From: an uncultured Lachnospiraceae bacterium
Lineage (GTDB): Bacteria; Bacillota; Clostridia; Lachnospirales; Lachnospiraceae
NCBI GenBank assembly: GCA_910587935.1
Contig: CAJUNP010000001.1
Span: forward strand, 310,347-346,809
Direction of reading: 5' to 3'
DNA: 36,463 nucleotides
Part shown: in pieces, positions 1 through 8,282 of the stretch
Layout of the letters: every line of letters starts with the position of its first letter
How positions within the stretch are numbered: position 1 is the stretch's first letter
Notes under the pieces: model-generated
What the model saw: only the letters and a program-made list of their open reading frames with translations
Told to the model about the DNA's origin: nothing
Database searches by the model: none
Made by a program: the position numbers and the translations under genes

Positions 1-1347
1 TTATGGATTGGGACGGATACGGCGTTGTTTTCTTATCATATGAATACGGGAAAGGCGGAGGAACTGTTTTCCTACGTTAATTATGACATATTACCGCACA
101 ACAACGTGTGGATATTTCACAGTATAAGTCAGGAAGATGGGGAACAGTGGAAGCTGGTGACGGATAATCAGGAAGCCTGCCAGGTGGAAGTCTGCCGCCT
201 GTCCCCAGTGGCGTTTCCGGGCGCAGCTATAGAAAAAGAAGTCATTACCTTGAGTAATTATTGGCTGGTGGATTCCCTTAAGGAGGCAGTTGTCGCCTTT
301 AATAAAAGCAGTGATAAATATCGGGTTGAGGTAATAACCGCGCGGGATACCGAGGAGTTTGCGGATTATCACAATAATCAGACCATACAGATTTTGTCTG
401 GGGAAGGTCCGGATATTTTTTCGGCGCCCAGCAGGACAAATTATATTGATTTTATACAAAAAGGTGTGCTGGAGGATTTGCTGCCCTATATGCAGGCTGA
501 CTTGGAGGAAGAAAAATATTTTACCAATGCGCTTTATGCATATGAGAATCAGGGTAAAGTGTTTGCGGTATCGCCGGATATGGATATATCCCTTTTGGTA
601 GGCAGGCAGGAGGTAATAGGGCAGAGAAAAGGCTGGACTTTTGCGGAGTTATGCGGGGTGATGGAAGCAAATCCGCAAATAAAGGCGTTCATGCCGGATA
701 CGGACGCGCTTTCCGTATTACAGCTTTGCTATTTTTACGGAGGAATTGAATCGACGGATTTTGAGGCCCTGCGCCAGTGCATCCTGTTTGCCCAAAAATA
801 CGGACAAGCCCTTCCTGACGGGGAGGAACCGGTGTTGGGAGAAAATGTCCTGTTAATGGAGATGTATTTGAATGGACCTGCTGCTGAAAATTTGCAGGAT
901 TTTATAAAACGTTACGGTAATGACCTTGCATTTGTCGGCTATCCAAGAGAAGACAGACAGGGAATTCGTCAGGCGAGTACAGGTTGGAGTATTAATGCCA
1001 ATTCCAGCCATAAGGAAGGGGCATGGGCGTTTCTTTGTTTTCTCTTGGAAAGGGAATACCAATATACATTGAGGGGAAGCTTTCCAATTATGGTAGAAGT
1101 TTATGAAAAAAAGCTTACAGAGAACGTGGGACGTGCCGGATCAGAGAGATACTTATCGGAGGAGGAACGTTCGAAAATTCGGGAGTTAACGGACGAAAGC
1201 AACGCATTTATGAAGGATTTGGATTATGAAGTATGGGACATTGTAAGTAATGAAGCGCAGTACTATTTTGCGGGTATAAAAACTCTGGATGAAGTTATGG
1301 AAATCATACAGGGACGTTTGGAGTTATACGAAAGTGAAAAAGAATAA
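1..1347 (+). CDS. extracellular solute-binding protein, 5' end outside window
   Basis: The frame is open from base 1 (Leu-Trp-Ile-Gly-Thr), so the gene begins upstream and 448 codons are visible; the TTG at 25 is not a convincing start. The first 75 or so residues, with Trp/Tyr/Gly-rich strands and an EDGEQWKLV stretch, look like the end of a beta-propeller or similar repeat domain. From about residue 85 (VITLSNYWLVDSLKEAVVAF) the sequence reads like a periplasmic-binding-protein lobe of the family 1 solute-binding type: an opening strand, an amphipathic helix, then GEGPDIFSAPS near residue 138 and a Trp-rich second lobe (TGWSINANSSHKEGAWAFL). The expected location is the outer face of the membrane as a lipoprotein, but no signal peptide can be seen because the start is missing. 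No permease gene follows. Family assignment is reasonably sure; the ligand is unknown. Confidence 0.75.
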   Translation, partial: LWIGTDTALFSYHMNTGKAEELFSYVNYDILPHNNVWIFHSISQEDGEQWKLVTDNQEACQVEVCRLSPVAFPGAAIEKEVITLSNYWLVDSLKEAVVAFNKSSDKYRVEVITARDTEEFADYHNNQTIQILSGEGPDIFSAPSRTNYIDFIQKGVLEDLLPYMQADLEEEKYFTNALYAYENQGKVFAVSPDMDISLLVGRQEVIGQRKGWTFAELCGVMEANPQIKAFMPDTDALSVLQLCYFYGGIESTDFEALRQCILFAQKYGQALPDGEEPVLGENVLLMEMYLNGPAAENLQDFIKRYGNDLAFVGYPREDRQGIRQASTGWSINANSSHKEGAWAFLCFLLEREYQYTLRGSFPIMVEVYEKKLTENVGRAGSERYLSEEERSKIRELTDESNAFMKDLDYEVWDIVSNEAQYYFAGIKTLDEVMEIIQGRLELYESEKE

Positions 1348-1375
1348 AGGCGCGGATTTGGATCCAGAACAAAAT

Positions 1376-1425
1376 CAGGGTATACCACGGCGGATGTTAA
1401 AAGCTCATATCGGTGGTATACCCTG
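1376..1425. terminator. 13-bp perfect hairpin between convergent genes
   Basis: CAGGGTATACCAC at 1376-1388 pairs perfectly with GTGGTATACCCTG at 1413-1425 across a 24-nt loop. It sits between the stops of the solute-binding protein gene (1347) and the minus-strand cysteine synthase gene (1433). Neither flank carries a long T run: TTCTATATTATT follows on the plus strand and ATTTTGTT on the minus strand. A weak bidirectional terminator is the simplest reading. Confidence 0.55.
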
Positions 1426-1432
1426 TTCTATA

Positions 1433-2362
1433 TTATTCCTCAAACAAAGGAGTGGAAAAATACCGTTCCGCCGTATCGGGAAGAACCGTGACGACAGTTT
1501 TCCCTTTCCCCAGTTTTTGGGCCAGCTTCAGGGCGGCGGCTACATTGGTGCCGCTTGAGATGCCGCACATCAGACCTTCCATACGGGCAAGATTCCGGGC
1601 TGTTTCAATGGCTTCGTCGTCCGTTACAATATAAATATCATCGTAAATGTTCTGATTCAGATTCCCCGGGATCAGGCCGTCGCCGATACCCATCTGCAGA
1701 TGGGTGCCGATATTGCCTCCCGCAAGAATTGCGGCGTTTTCCGGTTCCACTGCCCAGATTACCAGGTCGGGATTCTGTGCCTTTAACACTTCTCCGATTC
1801 CGCTGATGGTTCCGCCGGTTCCGATCCCGGAACAGAACCCGTGAATAGGACCTGCCACCTGTTCCATAATCTCCAGGCCGGTATGATGTTTATGGGCCAG
1901 AGGATTGGCTGGATTGTCAAATTGCTGCGGTATGTATACGGCAGGATTCTCACGTGCCATCTTCTGTGCGGTTTTCACACATTCATCAATACAGTCCCCG
2001 ATATTTCCCGCGTCATGGACCAGAATTACCTCTGCGCCGTAATGTCTGACCAGTTTTCGGCGTTCTTCGCTGACCGAATCGGGCATAATAATGATGGTAC
2101 GATAGCCGCGCACCGCACCGATTAAGGCCAGGCCGATACCCTGGTTGCCGCTGGTAGGTTCTACGATAATTGTGTCCGGTCCGATCAGGCCTTCCTTTTC
2201 CGCGCGCTTAATCATATTGAAAGCCGTTCTTGTTTTAATGGAGCCGCCCACGTTCAGCCCTTCAAATTTTACATAAACGTCGGCAGCCTCCGGGTCGGAC
2301 ATCCGGTTTAGCTTTACAATAGGCGTGTGGCCGATTGCTTCCAGAATATTTTGATATACCAT
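1433..2362 (-). CDS. cysteine synthase-like PLP enzyme
   Basis: A 309-residue fold-type II PLP enzyme of the OASS/CBS family, close to the usual CysK length. Known family members exchange the O-acetyl group of O-acetylserine for sulfide to form cysteine. Visible motifs are IGHTPIVKLNR at the N-terminus, the PLP lysine K43 in GGSIKTRTAF, the substrate loop PTSGNQGIG (about 69-77), the phosphate-binding loop GTGGTISGIG (about 177-186) and GISSGTNVAAAL near residue 265. Two positions are unusual for CysK: KTR where KDR is usual after the PLP lysine, and SGNQ in place of SGNT. The true substrate could therefore differ. It lies 57 nt downstream of the membrane protein gene and may share its promoter at 3266-3294. 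The start has a weak GGGGAAAA ribosome-binding site. Confidence 0.85.
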   Translation of the reverse strand: MVYQNILEAIGHTPIVKLNRMSDPEAADVYVKFEGLNVGGSIKTRTAFNMIKRAEKEGLIGPDTIIVEPTSGNQGIGLALIGAVRGYRTIIIMPDSVSEERRKLVRHYGAEVILVHDAGNIGDCIDECVKTAQKMARENPAVYIPQQFDNPANPLAHKHHTGLEIMEQVAGPIHGFCSGIGTGGTISGIGEVLKAQNPDLVIWAVEPENAAILAGGNIGTHLQMGIGDGLIPGNLNQNIYDDIYIVTDDEAIETARNLARMEGLMCGISSGTNVAAALKLAQKLGKGKTVVTVLPDTAERYFSTPLFEE

Positions 2363-2419
2363 ATTTTGTTTTTCCCCGCTCTTCGAAATTTTTATATTGT
2401 ATGTTCATAACGCCGCAGT

Positions 2420-3217
2420 CTATTCGCCGGCAACGTAATTTTTATCGGTCAGCCAGTCCAGAAACAGCAGGCAGTTCTGCCTGTTTTCTTCTTTGCCCAT
2501 TATCCCGAAAACAAGCTCCTGGTCTTCTATAAAATAACCCGCGTCAATAAGCCGGTCGTTCAGTGAATCATCCAGAAAGATTCCTACCGGAACGGGATCG
2601 CTCATGGAGTCCGGATCACGTCTTTCCACGGTATCCTCGGGAATTGTAAGATCGCTGTTATTGACTTCTTCAAAATCGATTTCGCGTTCAAGGACAGTGC
2701 GGTCATAATAAAAGAAATAATCCGCGTACTTTTCCAACTGCTCTTCCGTCAGACAATCACGTAAATCCTGAAACATTCCGCTGTCGGCATAATTGGAGAA
2801 AATATCCCGTTCCGAAACTACAACGTCGATTTCTCCGGCTGCGGACATGGCAAGAAATTTCTGGGATGCGGCGAGTGATGCCTGATCGTAGGAAGTAAGG
2901 TCAAAACGCATATTGGTATCCAGGTAAACATCATATTTCTCCGTATCAATTCCGGCAAGCTGTGCAAATTCGTTCAAAAACGCATTGCCCTCGGTATTGC
3001 CGCTCATATCCAGCGAGTAGGCGTTCATAAAGGTAGCGTTAAACACGATTTCTTTAGAAGTGGCGATATCATGAACCAAAGTTATGAGAATAATCAGAAA
3101 GAAAACGGCTCCCACCGTGTGCCATTTATAATAATACCAGAAATAACCTAATTTTTCCTTAAAAGGCTTGTCCTTCATCGATTCCCGTTCTTTTTTAAAT
3201 TCGTCCATCAGAGGCAT
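2420..3217 (-). CDS. hypothetical single-pass membrane protein
   Basis: 265 residues, not assigned to a named family. A charged N-terminal stretch (MDEFKKERESMKDKPFKEKL) is followed by an aromatic patch (YFWYYYKWH) and one hydrophobic segment at about residues 35-54. The remaining 210 residues are acidic and have the alternating strand/helix feel of a solute-binding lobe (a segment near 120-135 reads AMSAAGEIDVVVSERDIFSN). The topology suggests an anchored extracytoplasmic domain with a cytoplasmic N-terminus. It is led by a strong promoter (3266-3294) and a GGAAAGGAAC ribosome-binding site; an in-frame ATG at codon 4 is a possible alternative start. Similar short anchored proteins occur in Lachnospiraceae by my recollection, without known function. 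Confidence 0.75.
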   Translation of the reverse strand: MPLMDEFKKERESMKDKPFKEKLGYFWYYYKWHTVGAVFFLIILITLVHDIATSKEIVFNATFMNAYSLDMSGNTEGNAFLNEFAQLAGIDTEKYDVYLDTNMRFDLTSYDQASLAASQKFLAMSAAGEIDVVVSERDIFSNYADSGMFQDLRDCLTEEQLEKYADYFFYYDRTVLEREIDFEEVNNSDLTIPEDTVERRDPDSMSDPVPVGIFLDDSLNDRLIDAGYFIEDQELVFGIMGKEENRQNCLLFLDWLTDKNYVAGE

Positions 3218-3265
3218 GGTCCGTGTACCTGTTCCTTTCCAATGCTGAAATATACTCTGACTGTT

Positions 3266-3294
3266 ATCATACCTTTCCTTTAAAAAACTGTCAA
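3266..3294 (-). promoter_or_regulatory. sigma-A-type promoter for minus-strand membrane protein gene
   Basis: On the minus strand, TTGACA (3294-3289, perfect consensus) and TATGAT (3271-3266) are separated by exactly 17 nt. The predicted start of transcription lies about 40 nt ahead of the ATG at 3217. It diverges from the plus-strand promoter at 3345-3373. Confidence 0.75.
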
Positions 3295-3344
3295 TGAAGC
3301 ATCGCTAATAAAATTATAAAAAAAGAATAACTACGGTAAATAGC

Positions 3345-3373
3345 TTGAAACTTTTGCGTGGATGTACTATCAT
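3345..3373 (+). promoter_or_regulatory. sigma-A-type promoter for DUF6106-like gene
   Basis: TTGAAA at 3345-3350 and TATCAT at 3368-3373, spacing 17 nt, each matching five of six consensus bases. It gives a leader of about 35 nt before the ATG at 3414. Confidence 0.75.
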
Positions 3374-3413
3374 AAACTTAATTATCATTTTGCGGTAAGC
3401 AGGAGGTAGAATC

Positions 3414-3911
3414 ATGAGCGAAACATATGTGGAATGTCTGGTAAAGCATAAAAATTCCCCGGTAGCAGCCATATTAAAATGGTTTTTGATTGCAGTTACG
3501 GCTTTTTTTGGAATTCTGGGGCTTATGGGCGCGCTGATCCCGTTACTGATTGCAGTTGCAGCGGGTCTCTGCGCTTATTTTCTTACGATGCGTTCGGATT
3601 TGGAATATGAATACCTGTATCTGGATAAAGAGATTTCGATCGATAAGATTATGCATAAAACAAAAAGGAAGAGAATCGAAGTTCTGGAAGTGGAACGGAT
3701 CGAGATTCTGGCTCCGTTTCGTTCCCACCACCTGGACAGTTACAGGAACAGACAGATGAAGACTGTTGATTACAGTATCGGAGAAGAAAAACAGCCGGAT
3801 CTGCGATATGTAATGTACTATGACGGTACGCGCAGGGTGATTTTGTCTCCTACCCAGGAGCTGGTTAAGGCCATCCGCACCGTAGCCCCCAGAAAGGTAT
3901 TTACAGACTGA
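3414..3911 (+). CDS. DUF6106-like membrane protein
   Basis: 165 residues with two closely spaced hydrophobic helices at about 20-39 and 42-60 joined by a short turn, then a soluble, charged domain of roughly 105 residues. The C-terminal part has the strand-rich pattern (YLYLDKEISIDKI, KRKRIEVLEVERIEIL, YVMYYDGTRRVILSP) of a PH-like domain facing the cytoplasm. From memory this matches the Clostridia family DUF6106; the identification was not checked by search and no function is known. AGGAGG lies 6 nt before the ATG. No terminator separates it from the guaB promoter. Confidence 0.75.
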   Translation: MSETYVECLVKHKNSPVAAILKWFLIAVTAFFGILGLMGALIPLLIAVAAGLCAYFLTMRSDLEYEYLYLDKEISIDKIMHKTKRKRIEVLEVERIEILAPFRSHHLDSYRNRQMKTVDYSIGEEKQPDLRYVMYYDGTRRVILSPTQELVKAIRTVAPRKVFTD

Positions 3912-3920
3912 AAAAATCCG

Positions 3921-3949
3921 TTGACTTTTTTTATAGAGTCTGATACACT
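3921..3949 (+). promoter_or_regulatory. guaB promoter with extended -10
   Basis: TTGACT (3921-3926), 17-nt spacer, then TGATACACT, an extended -10 (TG at 3941-3942, hexamer TACACT at 3944-3949). The leader to the guaB ATG at 4000 is about 45 nt; I see no riboswitch fold in so short a stretch. Confidence 0.7.
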
Positions 3950-3999
3950 CATGTGAAATTCAATCGAACCAAAGCAGAAAATTGACGGGAGGAAAGAAA

Positions 4000-5457
4000 A
4001 TGGGTCAGATTATTGGTGAAGGCATTACGTTTGACGATGTGCTTTTAGTGCCGAGTTACTCACAGGTAATTCCCAATCAGGTGGATCTCACTACCTGGCT
4101 TACAAAGAAGATTAAACTGAATATTCCCATGATGAGCGCCGGTATGGATACCGTAACCGAGCACAGAATGGCGATTGCCATGGCAAGACAGGGCGGTATC
4201 GGCATTATTCATAAGAATATGTCCATCGAGGCGCAGGCAGAAGAAGTAGATAAGGTTAAGCGTTCCGAAAACGGCGTTATCACAGATCCTTTTTCCCTGA
4301 CCCCTGACCATACTCTGGCTGATGCGGATGCTCTTATGGGCAAGTTCCGTATATCCGGTGTGCCGATTACGGAGGGAAGAAAACTGGTCGGTATCATTAC
4401 CAACCGCGACCTGAAATTTGAGACGGACTTCACCAAAAAAATTAAAGAATCCATGACTTCCGAAGGACTGATTACCGCCAGGGAGGGTATAACCCTGGAG
4501 GAGGCCAAGAAGATTCTGGCAAAGGCAAGGAAAGAAAAGCTTCCGATTGTAGACGATGAATTCAATTTGAAGGGGCTTATTACAATTAAAGATATAGAAA
4601 AGACCATTAAATACCCGTTGGCAGCCAAAGACGGACAGGGAAGGCTTTTGTGCGGCGCCGGCGTGGGTATTACGGCGAACGTTCTGGACCGTGTGGCGGC
4701 CCTTGTGGACGCCAAGGTGGATGTAATCGTACTGGATTCCGCCCACGGCCATTCGGAAAATGTTCTTCGGTGTCTGCGCATGATCAAGGAGGTATATCCC
4801 GACGTACAGGTTATTGCGGGCAATGTCGCTACGGCGGAAGGTACGAAAGCCTTGATCGAAGCGGGAGCGGATGCCGTAAAGGTAGGAATCGGTCCGGGTT
4901 CGATCTGCACCACCCGTGTAGTGGCAGGAATCGGTGTTCCCCAGGTAACTGCGATTATGGATGCCTATTCCGTGGCAAAGGAATGTGGAATTCCTGTTAT
5001 TGCAGACGGAGGAATCAAGTATTCGGGCGATCTGACCAAGGCGATTGCGGCCGGCGGCAGCGTATGTATGATGGGTTCGATTTTTGCGGGCTGTGATGAA
5101 AGTCCCGGCACCTTTGAATTGTTCCAGGGAAGAAAATACAAGGTTTACCGCGGTATGGGTTCCATAGCGGCCATGGAGAACGGAAGTAAGGACCGCTATT
5201 TTCAGTCGGATGCCAAGAAGCTGGTTCCGGAAGGCGTTGAAGGCCGTGTGGCATACAAAGGAACCGTAGAGGATACCGTATTTCAGCTTATGGGAGGCTT
5301 ACGTTCCGGTATGGGATACTGTGGAACCAATACGATAGAAGAACTGAAAGAGAACGGACGCTTTGTTAAAATTTCCGCCGCTTCTCTGAAGGAAAGCCAT
5401 CCTCACGATATACACATTACGAAAGAGGCGCCGAACTACAGTGTAGACGGTAACTAA
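4000..5457 (+). CDS. guaB: IMP dehydrogenase
   Basis: Oxidises IMP to XMP with NAD+, the first committed step of GMP synthesis, in the cytoplasm. The 485-residue product is the standard length. Order of parts: N-terminal TIM-barrel segment (TFDDVLLVPSYS), a tandem CBS pair at about 95-200, then the catalytic barrel with GPGSICTTR, whose active-site cysteine is C303, the phosphate-binding GGIKYSGDL loop, and the flap sequence MENGSKDRYFQ. The start was set at the ATG at 4000, 7 nt downstream of GGGAGG (3988-3993), rather than an in-frame TTG at 3982 that lies ahead of that site. The gene is flanked by its own promoter and terminator, so it appears monocistronic, although purine genes follow 2.8 kb downstream. 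Confidence 0.97.
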   Translation: MGQIIGEGITFDDVLLVPSYSQVIPNQVDLTTWLTKKIKLNIPMMSAGMDTVTEHRMAIAMARQGGIGIIHKNMSIEAQAEEVDKVKRSENGVITDPFSLTPDHTLADADALMGKFRISGVPITEGRKLVGIITNRDLKFETDFTKKIKESMTSEGLITAREGITLEEAKKILAKARKEKLPIVDDEFNLKGLITIKDIEKTIKYPLAAKDGQGRLLCGAGVGITANVLDRVAALVDAKVDVIVLDSAHGHSENVLRCLRMIKEVYPDVQVIAGNVATAEGTKALIEAGADAVKVGIGPGSICTTRVVAGIGVPQVTAIMDAYSVAKECGIPVIADGGIKYSGDLTKAIAAGGSVCMMGSIFAGCDESPGTFELFQGRKYKVYRGMGSIAAMENGSKDRYFQSDAKKLVPEGVEGRVAYKGTVEDTVFQLMGGLRSGMGYCGTNTIEELKENGRFVKISAASLKESHPHDIHITKEAPNYSVDGN

Positions 5458-5461
5458 TAAG

Positions 5462-5508
5462 AAAAGACAGAATTCTGTATTGTAAAGATACAAATTCTGT
5501 CTTTTTTT
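5462..5508 (+). terminator. guaB intrinsic terminator
   Basis: AAAAGACAGAATT (5462-5474) pairs with AATTCTGTCTTTT (5493-5505). The stem is extended inward by TGTAT/ATACA after one unpaired C, and it runs into a seven-T tract. Because both flanks are A/T rich it could also act on minus-strand transcripts. Confidence 0.92.
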
Positions 5509-5516
5509 ACAAAATA

Positions 5517-5546
5517 TTGCAATTGCGCCCGAAACTGTGATATGAT
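5517..5546 (+). promoter_or_regulatory. promoter for the GGDEF-EAL/purine/DHH operon
   Basis: TTGCAA (5517-5522), 18-nt spacer, then TGATATGAT, an extended -10 with hexamer TATGAT at 5541-5546. It lies directly behind the guaB terminator, so the following genes are probably transcribed separately from guaB. Confidence 0.65.
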
Positions 5547-5597
5547 AAAGTAACGAAATAAGGGTTACAAAATCCAGGGGAGGATTTAACAGCAGTT

Positions 5598-8249
5598 ATG
5601 GGGATGGAAAATCAAAAAAACGGGGATCAATTTGCATGTGAGGGGGTAGTGGATGTCGAAGCGGTCCTTAAGTTACAGGAAAAGTTTTGTAAAGCAGCCG
5701 GTTTATTTGCGTGCTGCTATGGAGCGGACTGCAGGAGAATTACGGAGTTAAGCGGCAGCAGGCAGGAAACGGACCTGCTGAAGCAGCTTGTAAAGGAAGA
5801 TGAAATCCGGGCGGTTCTGGAGCGGGTTGCGCCCGGAACGCTGGAAGATATGGCGCTGGAAGAAGCGTCCGTTCCCGGATTCGGGCTGGCGGCAATATCC
5901 GTAGATATTATGGGAGAACAGTTTATTACCTGGCTGGTGATAGCGGCGTTTTCCGATTATGAGGGAGAGGCGGCGGAAACAGATAATTTTGTTACCGTGA
6001 CTACAAAGCAGCAGTTTGGCAAATCTTTAGATCTGTTAAGAGAAATGAGCCGGAGTATCTTTGGCAATCGGTTTCGTTTCATCCGGGCACAGGCAGAAAA
6101 TCTTCGAAGCCGTGATTCACAGGAAGAGTTGTGTGAGAATTTAAAACGCAGTGAAGCTACTACGGAAATAGTACAGATGTTAGACAGTGATGAACCTGTG
6201 GAAAGGGTTTTGCATAAGGTTATAGCTGCCGTGGGCGGACATCTGGAGGTTAGCAGCGCACAGGTTTACCGGATCTTGCAGGATGAGAGCATCATGGATG
6301 TGGCAGCGGAGTGGTGCAGCCGTGGTACGGTTTCTTTTTTTGACCGTACGCAGAATATACCTGCGTTTCATTTTATGAAAGCGGACAAGCCGCTTGTTTT
6401 GTCAACGGACTCAAGAGAAGAATTTGCCGATAAAGAAGCGCTTGACCAGCTGGGAATTCAGGCGTTCATCTCTTTTCCCCTGCTGCATCATAAAAAAGAA
6501 AAAATGTACGTCTGTTTTTTGCAGACTGACAGAAGCCGCATCTGGGATGTAGGAGAAATTAAGTTTATTTCAGATGCGGTAAAGGTTCTTCAGTCCATTC
6601 TGACAAAGCGGATGCAGAAGGATTCACTGGAAAGTTCCCATGAATCTCTGGAAGCGGTTTTAGATCATGTAGCATGCGGTATTTATGTAAAGGATGAAGA
6701 AACCGGTAAAGAATTGTTCCGGAACCGGAATTTTAAAAATAATTTTGCAAAGGAAATTAAAGAAGGCGTAATCGACGAATTACTTGATAACGCGATTCCT
6801 GTCAGGGGCGGCGGTGGAACGTATGAGGTGGTGCGTATTGCCAGCGGCCAGTGGTATGATCTGTTTATTACGGATATAACATGGGTGGACGGCAGAAAAG
6901 GAATTCTTTATTCTCTTTATGAAATTACGGATAAGAAAATTTATCAGAAAAAAATAGAACAGCAGGCCTATACGGATTTCCTGACGGGACTTTATAACCG
7001 TATGTGCTGCGAGCGCGATTTGGCCGTACATATAGACGAGGCAAAAAAGAAGCGGGAAAAAGGCGCGCTGCTGTATCTTGATCTGGACGATTTTAAACAT
7101 ATTAACGACGGTTTGGGTCATCAGTACGGAGATGTGCTTCTCAAATCCATTTCCCACAGCCTCCAGAGAGTGGAGGGTATTCAAAATACCTGCTACCGGA
7201 TGGGCGGAGATGAATTTGTCATTGTGATACCGCCGGTGAGCTTTGCGCGTTTTGAACGGATCGTGGACGATATCAGGCAGATTTTCAGCAAGCCGTGGTT
7301 TTTAAAGGATGCGGATTACTATTGTACCATGAGTATGGGAATCGTCAATTTTCCTGACGATGGAGAAAGCGTACAGGATCTTATCAAAAAAGCGGACATC
7401 GCCATGTATGAGGCAAAAAAGAGCGGCAAGAACCGGGTGGCCAATTATTCCGATAAGATCGTCCTGGCATCGCACCGGCGTCTGGATATGGAAAAGAATA
7501 TGCGGGATGCTACAAGGGACGGATATAAGGAGTTTGAGGTTTACTACCAGCCCATTATAGATATCCAGAAAAAAGGCGCGCCCTGCACCGGCGCGGAGGC
7601 GCTGATCCGTTGGAACTGTGCGGAGCTTGGTTTTATATCGCCTGCCGATTTTATTCCCTTGGCGGAATATCTGGGACTGATTAATCCGATTGGGAACCAT
7701 GTCCTGTCCGAAGCCTGCAAAGCCTGCAGACACTGGAACGAAAGCGGACATCCGGAATATAAGGTAAATGTAAATTTATCTGTTGTTCAGCTTTTACAGA
7801 CCGACATTGTTGATATTGTAAAGCGCACGATTGAAGAAAGCGGCGTTAATCCCCATAATCTGACGCTGGAAGTGACGGAAAGCCTTGCCATTAACGATAT
7901 GGAAAGAATGAAAGAAATTTTAAGCAGCATCAAAGAGCTTGGAGTCAGAATTGCGCTGGATGATTTTGGAACCGGTTATTCTTCCCTGAATCACATCCGG
8001 GAGATACCTTTCGATGTTATTAAAGTAGACCAGGGATTTGTCAAGGACTTGTCGGAGGATGAATATTCGCAGTCATTTATCAAAATGGTTGCGGAACTGG
8101 CGGGAACTATCGGCGTAAGCATCTGTGTGGAGGGGATTGAGACGAAAGCGCAGTATAAAGTATTGGAGGGAATGAAGGTGCGCCTGGTACAGGGATATTA
8201 TTTTGACCGTCCCATGCCGGGAGACGCCTTTGAGGAGAAATACATATAA
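5598..8249 (+). CDS. GGDEF-EAL cyclic-di-GMP signalling protein with PocR-like, GAF and PAS-like sensors
   Basis: 883 residues, no membrane segment. Residues about 15-130 resemble a PocR-type ligand-binding domain (LQEKFCKAAGL, then GEQFITWLVIAAF). About 185-340 is GAF-like and 348-455 PAS-like. A GGDEF domain (about 457-620) has an intact GGDEF motif at 536-540 but no RxxD inhibitory site just before it. An EAL domain (about 630-875) has EALIRW from E667, the EVTES strand, DDFGTGYSS from D788, IKVDQGF and a closing GYYFDRPMP. Both catalytic halves look competent: GGDEF domains make cyclic-di-GMP from two GTP, EAL domains cut it to pGpG. Which direction dominates cannot be told from sequence. 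The ATG at 5598 is 14 nt from GGGGAGG, a long spacing. The next gene starts 33 nt downstream. Confidence 0.93.
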   Translation: MGMENQKNGDQFACEGVVDVEAVLKLQEKFCKAAGLFACCYGADCRRITELSGSRQETDLLKQLVKEDEIRAVLERVAPGTLEDMALEEASVPGFGLAAISVDIMGEQFITWLVIAAFSDYEGEAAETDNFVTVTTKQQFGKSLDLLREMSRSIFGNRFRFIRAQAENLRSRDSQEELCENLKRSEATTEIVQMLDSDEPVERVLHKVIAAVGGHLEVSSAQVYRILQDESIMDVAAEWCSRGTVSFFDRTQNIPAFHFMKADKPLVLSTDSREEFADKEALDQLGIQAFISFPLLHHKKEKMYVCFLQTDRSRIWDVGEIKFISDAVKVLQSILTKRMQKDSLESSHESLEAVLDHVACGIYVKDEETGKELFRNRNFKNNFAKEIKEGVIDELLDNAIPVRGGGGTYEVVRIASGQWYDLFITDITWVDGRKGILYSLYEITDKKIYQKKIEQQAYTDFLTGLYNRMCCERDLAVHIDEAKKKREKGALLYLDLDDFKHINDGLGHQYGDVLLKSISHSLQRVEGIQNTCYRMGGDEFVIVIPPVSFARFERIVDDIRQIFSKPWFLKDADYYCTMSMGIVNFPDDGESVQDLIKKADIAMYEAKKSGKNRVANYSDKIVLASHRRLDMEKNMRDATRDGYKEFEVYYQPIIDIQKKGAPCTGAEALIRWNCAELGFISPADFIPLAEYLGLINPIGNHVLSEACKACRHWNESGHPEYKVNVNLSVVQLLQTDIVDIVKRTIEESGVNPHNLTLEVTESLAINDMERMKEILSSIKELGVRIALDDFGTGYSSLNHIREIPFDVIKVDQGFVKDLSEDEYSQSFIKMVAELAGTIGVSICVEGIETKAQYKVLEGMKVRLVQGYYFDRPMPGDAFEEKYI

Positions 8250-8282
8250 ACAGATATCGGACAAAAGAACGGAGGAATTGCA

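Noticed and set aside
3982..3999. TTG start upstream for guaB
   Set aside because: The Shine-Dalgarno sequence GGGAGG lies downstream of the TTG and correctly spaced for the ATG at 4000.
4060..4752. Long minus-strand open frames within guaB (also 4209-4913)
   Set aside because: They lie entirely opposite a well-supported gene, carry no recognisable motifs and arise from codon bias of the coding strand.
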